Of a stretch of 64,000 nt of DNA, positions 25,501 to 35,569 are shown one piece after another. The stretch spans positions 119,358,989 through 119,422,988 of the forward strand of contig CM062815.1 in assembly GCA_031772625.1 (NCBI GenBank). The letters are read 5' to 3'. Origin of the DNA: Pinus tabuliformis (Eukaryota; Streptophyta; Pinopsida; Pinales; Pinaceae). Both the position numbers and the translations under genes were made by a program. The notes beneath the pieces were generated by a model. The model ran no database searches. It saw only the letters and a program-made list of their open reading frames with translations, and was not told the DNA's origin. Position 1 is the first letter of the stretch. Each line of letters opens with the position of its first letter.

Positions 25501-25965
25501 AGTGACCCCGACTCCAAAATGTATTGGAGTACTTGCTTGCGGATCTTCTACAATTTCCTCTATCGCAATCAAACCAGGTGGAAGGGGAAGACCGTCAGGT
25601 CTGTAAAATATTTCTGGTGCCGAAGAAGGGGTTGAATCGACAGTGACAGATGTTTGCGGAGCAAGACTCTCCGAACCGGTTGCAGATGGAACTGGTTCAA
25701 TAACACAAGTGTTTGCTCTCAGACTAGGATCAGTATCACTATCCCTCTGTGGCTGTTGAACTTCTTCTGTAGAGGCAGGGTTTCCAGAAATGTTTGGAGT
25801 AACCGGAATCTCAGATGTTGTTGGAACACTTGTTCTAACTTTAATAGGAGATTTCGAACCGGTTAAACGAGTTCGTTTTGTCCGTACTGTTTTCGATTCC
25901 GGAGACAAAGACGGTTGACTCGTAAGCCTCCGCGAACGACGGGGTTTCAATTGACTTTCTTCCAC
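22573..25965 (-). pseudogene. Element C Gag-protease frame
   Basis: Three pieces in the same frame (25965-25198, 24987-24070, 24057-22573) separated by about four stops; the last gap is one TGA. Piece 1 is Ser/Thr/Pro-rich with a basic start (LKPRRSRRLTSQPS). Piece 2 is Gln/Pro-rich, then the capsid-like Gag domain (IPKFNGNPGEDPSNHVMTF, RLFQRTLTGPAAKWYIELP). Piece 3 has basic linkers, one CCHC knuckle (CQICDEDHWTKECP) and a retropepsin fold with active site TIIDEGASTCIMS and the later block NILLGRPWIYAM. The D-E-G triad in place of D-S-G or D-T-G is unusual for retropepsins. The frame ends in 22573 without RT; downstream is the stem-loop region. At about 1130 codons it is long for Gag plus protease. 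Confidence 0.82.
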
Positions 25966-26050
25966 GATTGCGGATTACTCATTCAACTAAAATACAAAAG
26001 GGGAAATATGTTTCCGAATTTAAATGAATTTTAGACGCTTCAGACACAAC

Positions 26051-26173
26051 TTGTTTTTTCAGTTTTTAAGAGTCGAGAAAAAACAAAAGATGACTCTAGT
26101 CTCCTTCGATTTTTAATGAGCCTGAAGTGACAAGTGCTCAGATGGACCTTTTCCGTTAAGGAGTCTGAAAAGG
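26051..26173 (-). repeat. Element C stem-loop array, 5' cluster
   Basis: Two clear modules of the same kind as in the 3' cluster: arms 26051-26059/26078-26086 (9 bp, loop with gtttttaagagtcgag) and 26147-26153/26167-26173 (7 bp, loop cgttaaggagtct). A weak one with 4-bp arms (26104/26124) has a loop containing tttttaatgagcc. They lie just upstream of the Gag start on the sense strand. Confidence 0.7.
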
Positions 26174-27674
26174 AACGAAAGGGACTAATCTGGAGTTCTA
26201 GGTAGAGGGTGTGCCAAACCAATCGCAAAACCGCAGAATACTTTTTAGGGTACGGGCGGTCAATCTTCCCGAATGTTGTGTTCAGTGCATTGCGATCAGT
26301 AGGGCGGCCGACACGGCTTCCTATGGATAAAGGTTTTATGCCTATAGGGGTCTCCCAATATATACTCGACGGTACGTGGGAGCACAATCCGTACTGGCAC
26401 TTATCGTCTCTCAGGAGGAATCACCCAACCATCAGTGAGGCCGACAGTCACCAGGTTTTACGACGTCGGAACACGTCTCTAGCCTAGACCTCTATGTTGT
26501 GCGTTAAGTTACAAAGCATTGTTAAGTTCATTCAATTTATTTTAGGTTGATCTTTCTTAGAAGTTTGCATTTTTGGATCACCACGAGATGTAGATGAAAT
26601 TCCTAAATGCAATCTAAAGATGATAAGCAAGCATTTATCTCTTTTCAACAATGAAAATCCTAGCTACAAGGGGAAAAGAAAGACACAATCTTTTCTCAAA
26701 GAGCAAAGAGCACACTGTAAATGCATTTTTCCTAAATCAAACCATACAAACTGTCAAAAATGAAAATGCACTTGTGCATGTATTTGTTTTCACTTTCTTA
26801 ATATTGATGCCTAAAAAGAAAGTTGTTGTACAAATTTGAATTCGATTTCAAGTGAAAACATAAACAAGTTTCTTTTTGAAATCAAAAAGACGATTACGAC
26901 ACTTTATGATTTTGAAGTAAACACTTGTTTCGACACTAGAAATTCACAAATTCAAACCAAAAGACAAAAGAAAAAGCGCAATCAACTGTCAACAGCAAAC
27001 AAATTTACTCCTACGATCAAAACGACACTTACGACAAGTGTAGATCTAAGGGTGACAGTATGACTAGTTTACTTTTGTAATGGGAAACTGAAAATGATGT
27101 AACAAATACACAAAAACAAATACAGTTTCTTTTATACAACTAAGGCGGAATTAAGGCAAAGAAAAGGGGTTTTCAGATAGGTACAGACACTGATAACAGG
27201 CTGCAAAAATCAGAGATAAAACTGAACAAAATGAAGCAAAGAACCACAGCTGCACAGGGCAAAGGCTAATCAGCGCACCTGTTGCACTGAGAAACTGAAT
27301 TGCAGCGCAGGTAGCCCTCTCGGGACCTGCGTTGAAATGCAGAACCTCTTCACAGAGCCTGCGCTGAAGCAGAAACGAGAATTTTCTCTAGGTTCTGGGT
27401 CACGGTTTGCAGTTTAATCTATGGTTTTTGGCCGGATAAAAGCTATCAATAAGGTACAATTAGAAGGATGATTTAAAGGAGGACTAAGAGCTATCACAAA
27501 GGGCAGTTAGAGCATTTGTGGATCAGCTGTTCAGATCATAAACAGGCCCAGTGAATGGACTAGAGTAGCAGATCTCTACTTTGCATTTGTAAATGGCAAA
27601 TGCAGTTCGATTCGCCACTCCTAAGTTTATGAGAAGAACAACAATAGAAACACAAATAAACTAACTAGATATGA
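26174..27674 (-). other. Element C 5' leader
   Basis: A 1.5-kb non-coding leader between the primer-binding site and the stem-loops. A-rich in the middle (26650-27120). Near 27270-27370 the words cagcgcaggt, gacctgcg and gcctgcgctg alternate in direct and inverted order, resembling the gcgttgcaacgc words of the LTR. No gene seen. Confidence 0.55.
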
Positions 27675-27692
27675 TCCCCAGTGGAGTCGCCA
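27675..27692 (-). promoter_or_regulatory. Element C primer-binding site
   Basis: On the minus strand tggcgactccactgggga lies 3 bases inside the 5' LTR. It resembles the tRNA-Arg-type primer site of Tat/Ogre-like elements; the tRNA identity is from memory of that family, not checked. Confidence 0.75.
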
Positions 27693-27695
27693 ATT

Positions 27696-28736
27696 TGTTA
27701 TTGGGAAAAGTATCTATTCAGAACGCCCCTATCCCACTCTAAGGTGTGACAGTGCCTTAGCAACAAACAAGGAAAAACTACTTGAGTATTCTTCTTTATG
27801 AAATGTAAATGAAGAGGAAGGATAAACTAACCTGTGTCTTGCGCTAGTTTGTTGATCCAATCGCTCCTCTCTTCAATAGCTCCCAACTCCCTGCTCCCTT
27901 ACCGGCCCAGCTTCACCAGATTCCTGCAAGATCACAGAAGAGAGAAACTACACGAAGATATAGATTTACATTCATAAAAAGCTTAGGATCAGATTAAGCT
28001 AAACATGCAAATATAACAAAACATCATTGATACACAACATGTAGGAGAAACTCAAATAGTTTTATTGATATGATAAGAAAGTCCAAGAGGAGATACAACC
28101 AAGTGAGTCCCGATCCAGCATCTACCTCCCAGCAAAGGAATCCCTTCCTCACCTCCAACAAAGCATAAATCACCCAATGTACTAATCTCAATTTCAAACC
28201 AACAGCAATTCTCTACAAAGTACAAAATTCCAGCCTCTGGATCTCTGGGATGAGGGATCCATATATAGATGTAAGCAGAGAGGATGAGTCAGCTTATGTT
28301 TTGACTTGTGGCTTCTCTCTGTCAGTTCTTGCTTCCACTTGGAGACTGAGAGCCTCTTACTCATCACTGGTCGAATTCAGTGAGGCAAGTGTCATTGGAG
28401 AAGATTCTGGAAGCTTCCATTGTCTCTCCACCTCGTTGAATGACTCTGCCACTTGTCATTTCCCGCTCAACGCTCCTGGGTAGTGCATTCAAGTGCGTTG
28501 CAACGCACCTAGCCAGTGTATTTGGGTGCTTTGCAACGCAGGCAGCTAGTGGAGCACTTGAATTGATCTTGATTTGACTGTTTCTGAGTAGTTTTTGGTG
28601 GAGAACTTCTGGGAGAAGCTGTCATTGGTTGACCTTGTTCCTTTAGGGGCAGGAACAACACTTTTAGGGACTTTGGATCCCTTGGATTATGGACATTTCA
28701 TGCTTAGAGCTGCAAGGCACAAAAATGTCTATAACA
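27696..28736 (-). repeat. Element C 5' LTR
   Basis: A 1041-bp partner of 19200-20240. It contains a perfect 16-bp palindrome, gtgcgttgcaacgcac, at 28493-28508; the other LTR has a decayed form. Confidence 0.93.
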
Positions 28737-28741
28737 AGCTT
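28737..28741. repeat. Target-site duplication of element C, right copy
   Basis: agctt, identical to 19195-19199. Confidence 0.92.
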
Positions 28742-29483
28742 CTTCTTTCTTTTGTTGGATTTGGAAAGTATCAAGTTGCATGGAAATGGTCTGTCTCATC
28801 TCACTTTTGAGGTCTTCCATCTGATTAGAAAACTCATGCTTGGAGAAGGTAGTACTAGCTGAAAGTGGATTCCCCCTACCTCTTTTTCGGGCTGCCCTAT
28901 AGTGGTTTCTAAACACAGTCTTTATGTCCTCATAAGGTAGTTGGTAAATGTCTCCTCCAGCTAGCATGTGAAGGGTATCTAGGAGGTCTTTAGGGACTCC
29001 TCGGAGTAGAACCAGCTTTAGAGATTCAGGGTCAAGTGTACACCTGGCCCGTTTATAGCTGAGTTGGAACCTTTCCTCGTAGTCCTCTAAAGACTCATCA
29101 TTTCCCATGGTCATCCGAAAGATTTCTCCTTTGGTTTCCTTTGACCTACAGTAATCCCGATATTTGTTGTTAAAGGCTTGCTGCATCTGAGCCCAAGTAG
29201 TGATACTGTTTCCAGGTAACCCCATGAACCAGCGTAATGCTGCATCCTTGAGGGTAGAGGGAAAGAGTTTCAACTTTTTCTCATCTTCTGTATAGTCATA
29301 AGTTCGAAAAAGGACAACAAAATCAAATAGGAAGGTATCAAGGTCTTTAGTGGTCAATCCATGGAAATTAGGTAAGGTTGAGGGACTTATGTTCTTCATT
29401 TTCATGTCCCCGTTGGTCTCTCGGATGGGGAAGGTACCTTCTATTCTCTCGTCATCGTCTCTACCATTTCTGTTGTCAGCCAT
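28742..29483 (-). pseudogene. Element B Gag N-terminal half (capsid-like)
   Basis: An open frame from Met 29483 into the C insertion, about 247 codons of B sequence. It carries a retrotransposon Gag domain at about residues 35-170: LPNFHGLTTKDLDTFLFDF, LFPSTLKDAALRWFMGLPG, ITTWAQMQQAFNNKY, RFQLSYKRARCTLDP. The tail is predicted coiled coil (MEDLKSEMRQTISMQLDTF). The last 12 or so codons of the open frame come from element C. It continues at 19194 in the zinc-knuckle half. Intact apart from the insertion. Confidence 0.88.
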
Positions 29484-30012
29484 GGTCTCAAAAGGAATGT
29501 TTTCTTGCTCTTCTTATGTTATAGGATCTTCGTATATCTTAGGAGGTTCACCTATAGGTTCTTTTGGATCACTGCCACCAAAGAAGAGAGAAGGGTGACT
29601 CAGTGAAGTGGTGGGGGTGTTGGGTAGGAATTTTCTGGTATTATCTCTGTTCCTACGAGGCATGAAAGGATTTTTGGTTTTTTTTTGCTTTTTTCTCTGC
29701 TTGTACCTGCAAAACTGAAACAGATGGCATTGCAACTAACTAAAATCTATCTTGCAAAAATGAAAATGCGGAATTGAAATGAAAGTAGGAAAGGACTAAT
29801 CTATTTTGCTGAAATCAAATTAGGAGAATGAAATGCTAGACTATGCTTGCAGAATTGAAATTTCGGAATTGAAAGGCTAATCTATGAAAGCAGGAAATGT
29901 CTAATTTACTTTTGCGGAAATGAAATTGCAGAATGGAACTGAAATAAACTACTTAGCAGAAGGTTAGAGTAGGAAAATAGAAGAAAAGCAGCAATCACAA
30001 ATACTTTGACGC
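29484..30012 (-). other. Element B leader
   Basis: Untranslated region between the primer-binding site and gag, with gaaatgaaa- and gcggaattg-type short repeats (29760-29940). No gene was seen. Confidence 0.65.
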
Positions 30013-30031
30013 TTCCCTGGTAACGGTGCCA
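30013..30031 (-). promoter_or_regulatory. Element B primer-binding site (tRNA-Asp-like)
   Basis: On the minus strand tggcaccgttaccagggaa follows the 5' LTR after a 7-base spacer. It matches the tRNA-Asp type site (tggcgccgttgccgggga) used by Athila-like elements, with a few transitions. Confidence 0.75.
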
Positions 30032-30038
30032 AAAAGAG

Positions 30039-32102
30039 TGGTGAGCTCCAGTATTGCAGCAATAATGCTGCAACTCCTGGGACTCCCTTCTTTACTTTTA
30101 TCAACCCAGTAGTTCGTAACAAACTTGGAAGCGACGGTGCTGTATGCACGAGTACTAGCTCTTGCCGCAGCTGTCACTTGGTCAGCTGGCACAAGTTCGC
30201 TAGGGGCTTAATCCAACTTCTATGAGCTCTGAGAAGAATCTTTTTAACTGATGGATGAAAGCTAACTCAAAGAAGGCTGATCTACTTGCAGAAAGAAATT
30301 GGGAAGCTGAAAGGAAACGTAACCCTAGCAAACCCTAATTTTACCAGCTATCCCTACCGATGCAAGAAAGAGGATGCAAGCTACCGAAGGAAATGTCATT
30401 AACTTCTAGGAAGGTAAATACATGTATCTAAGCTACTTCTACAGTAACATCTCAAAAAAAAAAAAACATATTTTTGTATTTTTGGATAAGTTGCCAGAAT
30501 TATCATGCATGTGATTTGATTTGACTGTGCAGAGGTGGATTGGCGAGAGGAAATGCTTGGATGAGGTCAGGAAGGTTCAGAGAGGGCCTAAGGGGTCCCT
30601 AACACCCTTCCAGAGAGTTTCACAGAGTTTGGCTATCAAGAAACCTCATTCGTGAGCTTCTACAGGAAGTCTGCAGGGGTTCTACAAGATGTCTGTGATT
30701 TTCTACAGGATGTTCAGAAATGGGATTTTGGAGGATGGATGGATGAAGAAAGATGAAGGAGTGGGTATGGAGGTAGGATAAGGGCTGGAGGTGGTCTAGG
30801 ACTTGGTGGATGGAGTTGAGGATAGAGGTAGATGGCTGGATTTGTTCAAGGAGGACTGAAGCAATGATGCACAAAAACTAGGGTTATGTGAGCAAATGGC
30901 AAACGTAAGGCTAGAAGCTGAGCTGAGGGATGGAGAAGATGGGTTTGATGGAGTACGGGCAAGTAGAGAAGTGGTACAAGTGCTCTGCAAGTCATTTTTC
31001 CAACTGAACTGATGAAGACTTGTAAAATCAAAGACCTAGTTACATTGACCTAATCTGATCTAGCTGTCAGTAAAGAGAATGAACAGAAGTTTGAACTACA
31101 ATGAAACCATGTATTCTAACTCATGCAACTAATCAAGCAAAAGTCTGAGCTTGTAACCAACTTTTATACATGAAAATCAAACACTAGTGATTGCATAGCA
31201 AAGCAAAATCATTGTTTTTGTGGGTAGCAAGGTCACCCTGATCCCAGCTCCTGATCCCACTGAGGGAGAGGTGAAATCAGAGGTGTTTGATGGCCCTTTT
31301 TTGAAGCTTTTCCCTGTTAACAACCTATCAACTAAATCTGAGCATCAAAAGTCTTTCTAACCATTAACAGTGACCTAGTTAATCAGCAAGATGTAATCTA
31401 CTTAACAGAAATGATTTTGCAAATACATAAAGGACAAATAACAATACATAAAGGAGGCCTTAGCACTCGGGTTGGGCCCAACCCCAAGAGCTGCAGGCTC
31501 CTATAAAGAACTCAAATCTAATTCCAATTAAAGCTGCTTCCCATTACTCAAAAATAATCATCACAAGAAAGTTGTACAACAGTAGCTAAGGAAAATGAGC
31601 TGAAAAAGGACAACACTATAGTGAAAGTACCAACAGTTCCAAAAGTAAAGTACAAAGGTTGAGGCCTTCTTATTTATACAATACGAGGGGGCTAGCAGCC
31701 CTCCTAGATTCAAGGGACTCGGCTGTTCCAACTGCTAGTAAACAATCACTCTTCCCAAAGCTTCTTGGTTGCCGTTAGAACTCGTTTTGGTGGCCTTTTG
31801 AGCTCGTAGTTGAGGGTGGAGATTTCGAGGAAGGGCCATTTAATGCCACAGACAACCTCCCTACGAATCCTCACCTCAAGCTTGGCTGTCACCTGGGCCA
31901 TAATTGCTTGGTTTTGCTCCAAAGTTTGTCCAAAAAACCTAAAATGACCACGTATTAGCCTCCTTGGTAGAGTGACCACCCTTATTCGTTCAAATAACAT
32001 AAACATACTAGAAAAACATGCATAATATATGAAAAATGGAGGATTGAACAAGGACAATTAGGCAAAATGAGCCCAATAAGTTACCCAATTCAGGGCTCAT
32101 CA
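30039..32102 (-). repeat. Element B 5' LTR, full length (2064 bp)
   Basis: Bounded by tggtgagctc and gggctcatca. The inner half (to about 31058) matches the truncated 3' LTR. The outer half has a TATA box and, at its end, flanks A sequence through aaagg, the counterpart of taagg at 8743. Frames within it are incidental. Confidence 0.85.
31671..31678 (-). promoter_or_regulatory. Element B LTR TATA box
   Basis: The minus strand reads tataaata, followed by a gaaggcctcaacc stretch, about 430 bases into the LTR from its 5' end. It is the likely core promoter for B transcripts; the 3' LTR has lost it. Confidence 0.6.
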
Positions 32103-32238
32103 AAAGGTTCAAACCGATTCTGTCTCAAATGGGTTTTTTTTAGCTTCTGAAACTTTATAGCGAAAAAGTTATAGAGAAAATTCCACAATGACCTTTTTGG
32201 AGCAGCGAAACCCTAGAATCCAAAGCTCTGATACCAAA
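32103..32238 (-). promoter_or_regulatory. Element A leader and Met-tRNA primer-binding site
   Basis: The primer site is on the minus strand at 32225-32236 (tggtatcagagc), two bases inside the 5' LTR, matching the initiator Met-tRNA site used by chromoviruses. The rest is the LTR-proximal part of the A leader; its other part is 8208-8747. Confidence 0.88.
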
Positions 32239-32568
32239 TGTTATGAAACTAGCTCACAAAAAGATAGAAAATATAGATCAATGCCTTACAAATAAACCTC
32301 TTCGATGGGGAAACCTCATTTACAATACACAAATGACAATTCTTAGATGATTCAAATGAAAAAACCTCCTTTCTATATAGGAGTCTAAGGGGTCATAATA
32401 TAACCAAAGCTGACCTAACAATAATAATATAAAGGCACAAAAAAAACAATAGTGGGATTCTATGGGGCACAATAATAACAATATGGGGACAATAGGGGCA
32501 CAAAAATAACAATAAGGATACAACGACAATAATAATGGGGGAATCACTAGTATTATAGAAACCTAACA
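32239..32568 (-). repeat. Element A 5' LTR
   Basis: A 330-bp partner of 3419-3764, with about 30 substitutions and several small indels by eye. Confidence 0.88.
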
Positions 32569-32957
32569 TTTGATGAGGGGATGTTGAACCTTGAAGAGGC
32601 AAGAGGAGATCATCTTTGAGTAGGACAACATTGGGAACTTGAGCAACCCAAGTGCTGGACAATTTGCCTTTGGTATGGATGTTGTCACAGTTTTGGTCGG
32701 AGCCTGAGTGAAACCATTGGTAAGGGGGACGAGGGAGGCCATTTATGACCGTGGAGGACATGTCTAGAGGTGGAGAGTCAAGTCTGCAAAGATCACATGT
32801 CATTCTACCTTCCCAGAGACGAAAACAAATTTTATAAGGGAGCTACACAAATATTTCATAGCACGTTACGAAAATATTTCGTAGCACCTCTAGTAGTGTA
32901 TTTCTTCACTGTGTTATACCTCGTCTGCCTTCCGGTCTACTTGCTGCCATTAATTTT
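32569..32957. other. Right flank of element A, likely LTR or leader of D
   Basis: Directly precedes the D primer-binding site, so it should be the D 5' LTR, with A inserted in it; this is inferred, as no second LTR copy is in the window. It has a short duplication (aaatatttcatagcac and aaatatttcgtagcac at about 32850-32885). A minus-strand frame reaching 32803 has no recognised domain. Confidence 0.4.
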
Positions 32958-33099
32958 TGGTATCAGAGTAGGTTTGAAGTAGAGTTATGCTTGTGAAAAA
33001 GTTGCATTTGATGTTGGTGGTGTTGTACACTGAAAAGAGAGATAGCAATGTGAACAAGAAGAGCACAATATTGTGGAGGAAGGCCCATAGCTAATGAAA

Positions 33100-34205
33100 A
33101 ACTCCAAGAGGAGATACAAAGGTTGCAAGATCGTTTAGAGGCCATGGATACTCGAAAGTAACGAGACCCTGAGGCTATAGATGACAACGGATTAGAGGAA
33201 GAAGCTACAACAGAAAGAGAAACATCTGTGGATGAGGCTCTAGAAGTTAAATTGTTGAGGTCGGTGCTAAGCTCAAATTCGAGACCAAAACCTGAGTTGT
33301 CTACCTATGATGGTAGTCTGGTAGATGAGACTTTGATGAACTAGGTTAACGAACTAGACAATTATTTTGAGTATGAGGAGATTGAAGAAGATAAGCAGGT
33401 AAAATTTATTGTAACTAGGTTGAAAGGCCATGTTGCATTGTGGTGGGACAGCGTGCAGTCTGAAAGAAGGAAAAAAAGGGGAACCATTAATTAAAATTTG
33501 GGACAAGATGATAACAAAGATGAAGGAAGTTTCTACCGAAAGACTATTGGCTATCCATTTATATATAGGTTCATAACCTCAAGCAAAGGCTGTTGATAGT
33601 CAGAGAGTATACAGAGGAGTTTTACAAGGTTAATTTGAGGGTAGGTTATGTAGAAGACATCCCAGAAAAATAGCAAGGTATATCAATGGATTGAAGCTGG
33701 AAATATAAGATGAAATTAGAATGATTTCTCCCAAGATGATGGTAGAAGCATACCAATTTTCCTTAGAGGATGAGGATAAGATAATGAGGAAGGAAAATTC
33801 AAGTAGAGGTCATAGTTTTTCTAGAGGAAGAGGGTAGACGGTTGTTAGAGGGAAGACTTCAGCTCAAAAGAACGATGCAAATAATTTAAAAGGATAAGTA
33901 CAACAAGAGAAAGAAGGTGACTCCAAAGGAGGAAGACCTCACCGAAGAGGTAGAGGAAGAGGAAGAGGCAGAGAGACTGTCTATCAATGCTGTAAATGTG
34001 GATAGTTGGGTCACAGATCTTTCAAGTGTCCTGAGAATGAGAAAGGAGGACAAAGAGATGCATATGTAGCTCAGCCAGAAGCAACAAAAGCACATGAAAC
34101 TGTGGCAAAAAATGCACCAAATATGGGAGAAGCTTTAATGTTGAACAAGGTCTTGTTGAAACCCCAAGGAGACTACAAAACCAACATAGAGGAAAGCCTT
34201 GTTTA
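33100..34205 (+). pseudogene. Element D Gag remnant
   Basis: In broken frames one reads a capsid-like part (NELDNYFEYEEIEEDKQVKF, then TRLKGHVALWWDSVQSERR near 33420-33470) and, near 33985-34035, a CCHC knuckle CCKCG-LGHRSFKC with a stop between G and L. The open frame 34006-34206 is the piece after that knuckle. Typical of chromovirus Gag, heavily decayed. Confidence 0.68.
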
Positions 34206-34640
34206 AGATTGTTTGCAGGGCCAGAGGAAAATACTGCAAAGTGCTGATTGATAATGGGAGCACTGGAAATCTAGTTTCCACATAAATGGCAGAAAAACTT
34301 GGATTGGAAAGGCTGAAGCATCCAACACCATATAAGGTATCGTGGCTACATAAATGTCACCAATTGTTGGTAAGTGAGTATATCGAAGTAGGGTTCCAAA
34401 TAGGCTAATATAAGGATAAGGTGGTTTGTGACATCATGCCAATGGATGGTTGCCAACCTTATTTTTGGACCACCCTGGAAGTTTGATAGGAAAGTGGTGC
34501 ATGATGGAGAGAACAATACCTATAATTTTGAAAAGGATGGCATGAAGCATACCCTTGTGCCATTTAAGGAAGAAAGTACAGTCAGGAAAAGTAGCTCAAA
34601 AGCATTATTTTTGGGAGGAAAGGAATTTCTACAATAAATG
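34205..34640 (+). pseudogene. Element D protease remnant
   Basis: The active-site region reads VLIDNGSTGNLVS near 34235-34280 (Ser to Asn after the Asp, D-N-G). Further on are HPTPYKVSWLHKCHQLLVS and CDIMPMDGC. Frame 34428-34637 gives LIFGPPWKFDRKVVHDG. Several stops. The D-N-G form may be a decay product. Confidence 0.65.
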
Positions 34641-35012
34641 GAGGAAGAAGAGGTTTATTATACGATGGTCTGCAAGCCAAAGGTAATACTTCTACACACA
34701 AAAATTACAAATTTCCCTGTTGACATTCAGGAGACGTTGCATGAGTTTAACGATATCATGGTAGATGACTTTCTAAGTGAACTTCCACCTAAGAGAAGTA
34801 TCAACCATCACATAGACCTGATACCAAGTGCAAGTCTTTTGAACAAAGATATGTACCAAATGACTCCTAAGGAGAATGAAGAGATAAGGAAGCCGGTTCA
34901 AGGACTGCTAGACAAAGGGTTGATAAGGGAAAGATTGAGTCCGTGCGTTGTCCTTGCGGTACATAGTTCAAAAATAGATGGAGAATGGAGAATGTCCTTC
35001 CCTCAGTACTGG
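34638..35012 (+). pseudogene. Element D RT N-terminal fragment
   Basis: An open frame from 34638 carries the linker and the start of RT: FLSELPPKRSINHHIDLIP, LNKDMYQMTPKENEEIRK, LLDKGLIRERLSPC, then HSSKIDGEWRMSF. The RT palm and the catalytic Asp pair are absent; the frame beyond about 35012 is unrelated sequence. Confidence 0.7.
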
Positions 35013-35569
35013 GGTTTTATGCTGCCATCCCCGTAGTGGGTGAGGGCAGTGATCATTATTCTACCATAAACATCTTAATCCATGTTGGTACTTCCTTCAT
35101 CAACCGTCCTCTTAATCCGACACTGAATACAACTTCTGCCTTTGAGAAAGACTAATAACTCTCCGCAACAAACTCGACTATATATCCTTCTACCGTAGTC
35201 TTTACCCAAAAATCGACTGCTCTTGTTAGATCATTGTCCAATTGTTGGAGAAGTGCGATATCCGATAGAGTCTATTTGTGGCAAAATTTCGTCAATCCCC
35301 CTGATTGGTTCTGCCCCTTCAACCTTCTTAACCAATTGTACAGGTCTTCTAGAAAATTGCACTAGAAAATCTCATACTAATCATCGGTACCATCGATGTA
35401 TAAATTCCCTCACTTACCTTGCCAATCAATTGATTTCTACGGGTAGCTTTCTCTACTAAAAATTGATCTACTTTATGATTCCACCAATCCCTTATTTATC
35501 TCTTGAATATCCTTGACACCATGTTCCGAACTAGTTCTTGTAACTTCGGGTCCCAACAATGGAACCATT
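35013..35569. other. Unassigned sequence between D and E
   Basis: No gene, RNA or clear repeat was recognised. Short frames on both strands have no known motifs. It may be a further decayed element fragment. Confidence 0.35.

Larger units (their letters stand above)
19200..28736 (-). mobile_element. Element C: non-autonomous gag-protease LTR retrotransposon
   Basis: Two 1041-bp LTRs (19200-20240, 27696-28736) differ at about 17 positions by my count (about 1.6%) and are flanked by perfect 5-bp repeats agctt. A primer-binding site lies next to the right LTR and a polypurine tract next to the left one, so the element reads on the minus strand. The internal 7.45 kb encodes a Gag-protease frame (25965-22573) but no RT, RNase H or integrase could be found. 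The element must use another element's enzymes. It resembles the plant class called TR-GAG, here with a protease as well. Stem-loop arrays occur on both sides of the coding part. Confidence 0.9.
8748..32102 (-). mobile_element. Element B: Athila-like Ty3/gypsy retrotransposon, split by C
   Basis: A minus-strand element lying inside A. Its 5' LTR (30039-32102) is complete. Its 3' LTR (8748-9765) keeps only the inner 1.02 kb. Flanks are taagg (8743-8747) and aaagg (32103-32107). Order on the minus strand: LTR, tRNA-Asp-like primer site, gag N-terminal half, element C, gag knuckles, protease with D-L-G-A, RT with YMDDFTPYG, RNase H, integrase, a spacer with repeats, then a large extra ORF region. 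The D-L-G-A protease, the YMDDFTPYG form and the post-integrase ORF fit the Athila/Tat side of Ty3/gypsy; this is inference from motifs. Retained LTR parts differ by about 4-6%. Confidence 0.88.
3419..32568 (-). mobile_element. Element A: chromovirus-like Ty3/gypsy LTR retrotransposon, split by B
   Basis: The LTRs at 3419-3764 and 32239-32568 are the outer ends of one minus-strand element. The right LTR is followed inward by a Met-tRNA primer-binding site and the left LTR is preceded by a purine tract. Flanks tttaa (3414-3418) and tttga (32569-32573) fit a 5-bp target-site duplication with one change. Gag, protease, RT, RNase H and integrase lie at 8207-4052. Removing the B insertion (8748-32102 plus one target copy) leaves about 5.8 kb, the usual size for plant chromoviruses. 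LTRs differ by roughly 9-10% plus indels, so this is the oldest of the three nested elements. Clade assignment rests on RNase H and integrase wording and is an inference. Confidence 0.85.
32958..35012 (+). mobile_element. Element D: truncated plus-strand Ty3/gypsy fragment
   Basis: Begins with a Met-tRNA primer site, tggtatcagagt (32958-32969). Remnants follow of Gag (33100-34200), protease (about 34205-34640) and the first part of RT (34638-35012). Similarity ends abruptly near 35012 at GEWRMSF; no RT core, RNase H or integrase follows. Many stops and frameshifts, so it is old. Confidence 0.75.
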
